Shown here: piece after piece, positions 6,927 through 8,032 of the stretch
Layout: each line of letters begins with the position of its first letter
How positions within the stretch are numbered: position 1 is the first letter of the stretch
Origin: Desulfobacterales bacterium HSG17
Lineage (GTDB): Bacteria; Desulfobacterota; Desulfobacteria; Desulfobacterales; Desulfococcaceae
DNA: 8,032 nucleotides
Direction of reading: 5' to 3'
Assembly: GCA_030377945.1 (NCBI GenBank)
Contig: JAUCGD010000131.1
Location: 1 to 8,032, forward strand
Notes under the pieces: generated by a model
What the model was told of the DNA's origin: nothing
The model's input: only the letters and a program-made list of their open reading frames with translations
The model's database searches: none
Made by a program: the position numbers and the translations under genes

Positions 6927-6987
6927 AAAGTATGCTGTTTAATAGACCTTATCGGAAATAATTTTTTAGGGTGTGTTAGCGCAGCGT

Positions 6988-7010
6988 AACGCAACGCAAC
7001 GCACCGCAAC
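6988..7010. repeat. AACGC pentamer tandem repeat
   Basis: Three exact AACGC units (6988-7002) are followed by an ACCGC variant and a partial AAC. They lie in the right arm of the left hairpin unit and lengthen that arm relative to the right-hand unit, suggesting slippage expansion. Confidence 0.7.
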
Positions 7011-7019
7011 CTTAATAAC

Positions 7020-7048
7020 GGTGCGTTACGGCTATCGCCTAACGCACC
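7020..7048. repeat. Hairpin unit with 9+3 bp stem
   Basis: GGTGCGTTA (7020-7028) pairs exactly with TAACGCACC (7040-7048). Inside, GGC (7030-7032) pairs with GCC (7037-7039) around a TATC loop, leaving one bulged C. No T run follows on either strand, so a role as intrinsic terminator of the chemoreceptor gene is uncertain. Confidence 0.75.
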
Positions 7049-7152
7049 CTACGGTGGAAATCCTTATTTACGATAATGTCTAATATAACAATAATAAGAA
7101 TTAACCGCAAAGTATTAAAGCAATTTCTTGACAAATCTTTACGATAAAAATC

Positions 7153-8032
7153 TTATTTACATTCTTGATTTAAATCAACATTAAATTCAATAAGCTGTGC
7201 AAGATTATTTATGGTCTGATCCATAGATTCTGTCTGTGAATTTAATGTATTGGAAAATGATGCCAGTTCCTGTGCAATTTCAGTATTCTGGCTTGACATT
7301 TTTTCCACCTGGGAGTTTGCATCGCTGATCTGATTTATTCCCCTTTCCTGGTCTGCGGAAACATCTGCAATCAGGCTTACTATTTTTCCAACATCTCCTG
7401 CACTTGTGGCAATATGGGTAAAAGCATCCTTTGTCTGACTTACAAAAACAGAACCGCTTTTTATTCTTTCAACAGTTTTTCCAATCATTTCTCCGGTATT
7501 GCCGGATGCTTTTGCAGTACGCAAAGCAAGGTTTCTGACCTCATCAGCAACAACAGCAAACCCGGCACCAACTTCTCCTGCGCGAGCAGCTTCAATAGCT
7601 GCATTTAAAGCAAGTATATTTGTCTGAAAAGCAATTTCATCAATGGTCTGGACGATTCTGACTGTTTCTTCACTCTGACTGCTGATCTCACTCATGGATG
7701 TATTTAATCTGGAAACAATTTCATCAGCATTACCCACAACCTGAAGTGTTTCCTGCATAAGCCTGTCAGCATCAGATGCATTTCCCGAACTCTGCTGAGT
7801 CCTTGACTGCATTGATTCCAGTATTGAAGATGATTCAATAATACCGTTTTTCAGTTTATTTGCTGTCCTGAACAGATTTTCGCTGATTGAATTGATTTTA
7901 TTGGATGAAGTGCAAAGCTTTCCACGTCTTTGAAAAATATCACTTACAGCCATATGAAGAGGTTTTTTAAGGCTTTCTTTTAAAACAAAGCCTATGAGCA
8001 ATATGATAAAAATCCCAACAGATACACTTATA
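7153..8032 (-). CDS. Methyl-accepting chemotaxis protein, 5'-partial (C-terminal signalling part)
   Basis: Membrane chemoreceptor that passes ligand signals to CheA/CheW and so to the flagellar motor or another output. The frame is open to the window edge, so the sensor domain and start are missing; the TTG at 8001 is internal. The visible chain opens with a transmembrane helix ([17 protein letters not shown], about 7981-8031), then a short KESLKKPLH linker, then the long coiled-coil signalling domain. The hyperconserved hairpin tip, from IDEIAFQTN through [12 protein letters not shown] to [10 protein letters not shown], lies at about 7528-7644. About 120 residues precede the tip after the membrane helix and about 140 follow it. 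The signalling helices thus start almost at the membrane with no recognisable HAMP domain, as I recall for many Desulfobacterota receptors. The chain ends in NQECK with no CheR-binding pentapeptide. The ligand cannot be told from this part. Confidence 0.94.
   Translation of the reverse strand, partial: ISVSVGIFIILLIGFVLKESLKKPLHMAVSDIFQRRGKLCTSSNKINSISENLFRTANKLKNGIIESSSILESMQSRTQQSSGNASDADRLMQETLQVVGNADEIVSRLNTSMSEISSQSEETVRIVQTIDEIAFQTNILALNAAIEAARAGEVGAGFAVVADEVRNLALRTAKASGNTGEMIGKTVERIKSGSVFVSQTKDAFTHIATSAGDVGKIVSLIADVSADQERGINQISDANSQVEKMSSQNTEIAQELASFSNTLNSQTESMDQTINNLAQLIEFNVDLNQECK

Larger units (their letters stand above)
6967..7051. repeat. Composite palindromic repeat, MITE/REP-like, about 85 bp
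   Basis: Two related hairpin units face each other. The left unit (plus strand) starts AGGGTGTGTTAG and ends in ACGCACC; the right unit (minus strand) starts AGGGTGCGTTAG and ends CGTAACGCACC. The outer ends therefore form terminal inverted repeats (TAGGGTGTGTTAG against CTAACGCACCCTA, 12 of 13 matching). No target-site duplication is evident and there is no coding capacity. It lies 57 nt upstream of the antitoxin start, so it may overlap that promoter, and about 100 nt downstream of the chemoreceptor stop. The rest of the gap, 7052-7152, is AT-rich with nothing recognisable. Confidence 0.75.

Noticed and set aside
6911..7009. N-terminal extension of the antitoxin to an ATG at 7009
   Set aside because: It translates the palindromic repeat and bypasses the strong ribosome site before the ATG at 6910.
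6967..7051. CRISPR array
   Set aside because: The repeats are contiguous pentamers and palindromic arms without unique spacers, and no cas gene is present.
7128..7156. TTGACA on the plus strand near the chemoreceptor stop as a promoter
   Set aside because: No good -10 box lies at the right spacing and it would only drive antisense RNA into the chemoreceptor gene.
1..8032. Defence island, prophage or other new multi-gene system
   Set aside because: Apart from the broken toxin-antitoxin pair, every complete gene belongs to a familiar metabolic, salvage or chemotaxis family, and no nuclease, integrase or unknown gene cluster is visible.

Overview
This AT-rich window of ordinary bacterial chromosome looks like an anaerobic, metabolically versatile member of the Desulfobacterota (Desulfobacterales-like). 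That assignment is an inference from gene content and protein style: a tungsten-type aldehyde:ferredoxin oxidoreductase (AOR), a fused ADP-forming acyl-CoA synthetase, a crotonase-family enzyme and a chemoreceptor without a HAMP domain. No rRNA, tRNA, CRISPR array, phage gene or transposase gene is visible.

Layout. (1) 1-2901, plus strand: the 3' part of an enoyl-CoA hydratase/isomerase gene, then 19 nt later a complete 709-aa ADP-forming acyl-CoA synthetase gene with its phosphohistidine motif intact; the two are probably one operon. (2) 2902-2979: a short gap between converging genes, holding a perfect 28-bp palindrome. (3) 2980-4875, minus strand: a complete 631-aa AOR-family gene with all four 4Fe-4S cysteines but altered pterin motifs. 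(4) 4876-5204: an AT-rich divergent control region with a 9-bp inverted repeat and a perfect-consensus sigma70 promoter pointing towards cinA. (5) 5205-6446, plus strand: complete cinA. (6) 6516-6910, minus strand: a ribbon-helix-helix antitoxin gene overlapping a ParE/RelE-type toxin that stops after 44 codons, about half the usual length, so the pair looks like a decayed toxin-antitoxin module. (7) 6967-7051: a small composite palindromic repeat (two related GTGYGTTA hairpins facing each other, one arm expanded into AACGC pentamers) in the antitoxin's upstream region. (8) 7153-8032, minus strand: the 3' part of a methyl-accepting chemotaxis protein gene; its start lies outside the window.

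How the genes may work together. The hydratase and synthetase would activate a carboxylic acid to its CoA thioester and add water to the enoyl-CoA. The convergent AOR gene could interconvert an aldehyde and its acid. Together they could form an aldehyde -> acid -> acyl-CoA -> hydroxyacyl-CoA route, but no sequence feature identifies the substrate, and the AOR is transcribed separately. The remaining genes (cinA, toxin-antitoxin remnant, chemoreceptor) look functionally unrelated. I found no convincing new multi-gene system. The most noteworthy items are the truncated toxin beside an intact antitoxin, the palindromic repeats, the divergent AOR motifs and the cinA control region.
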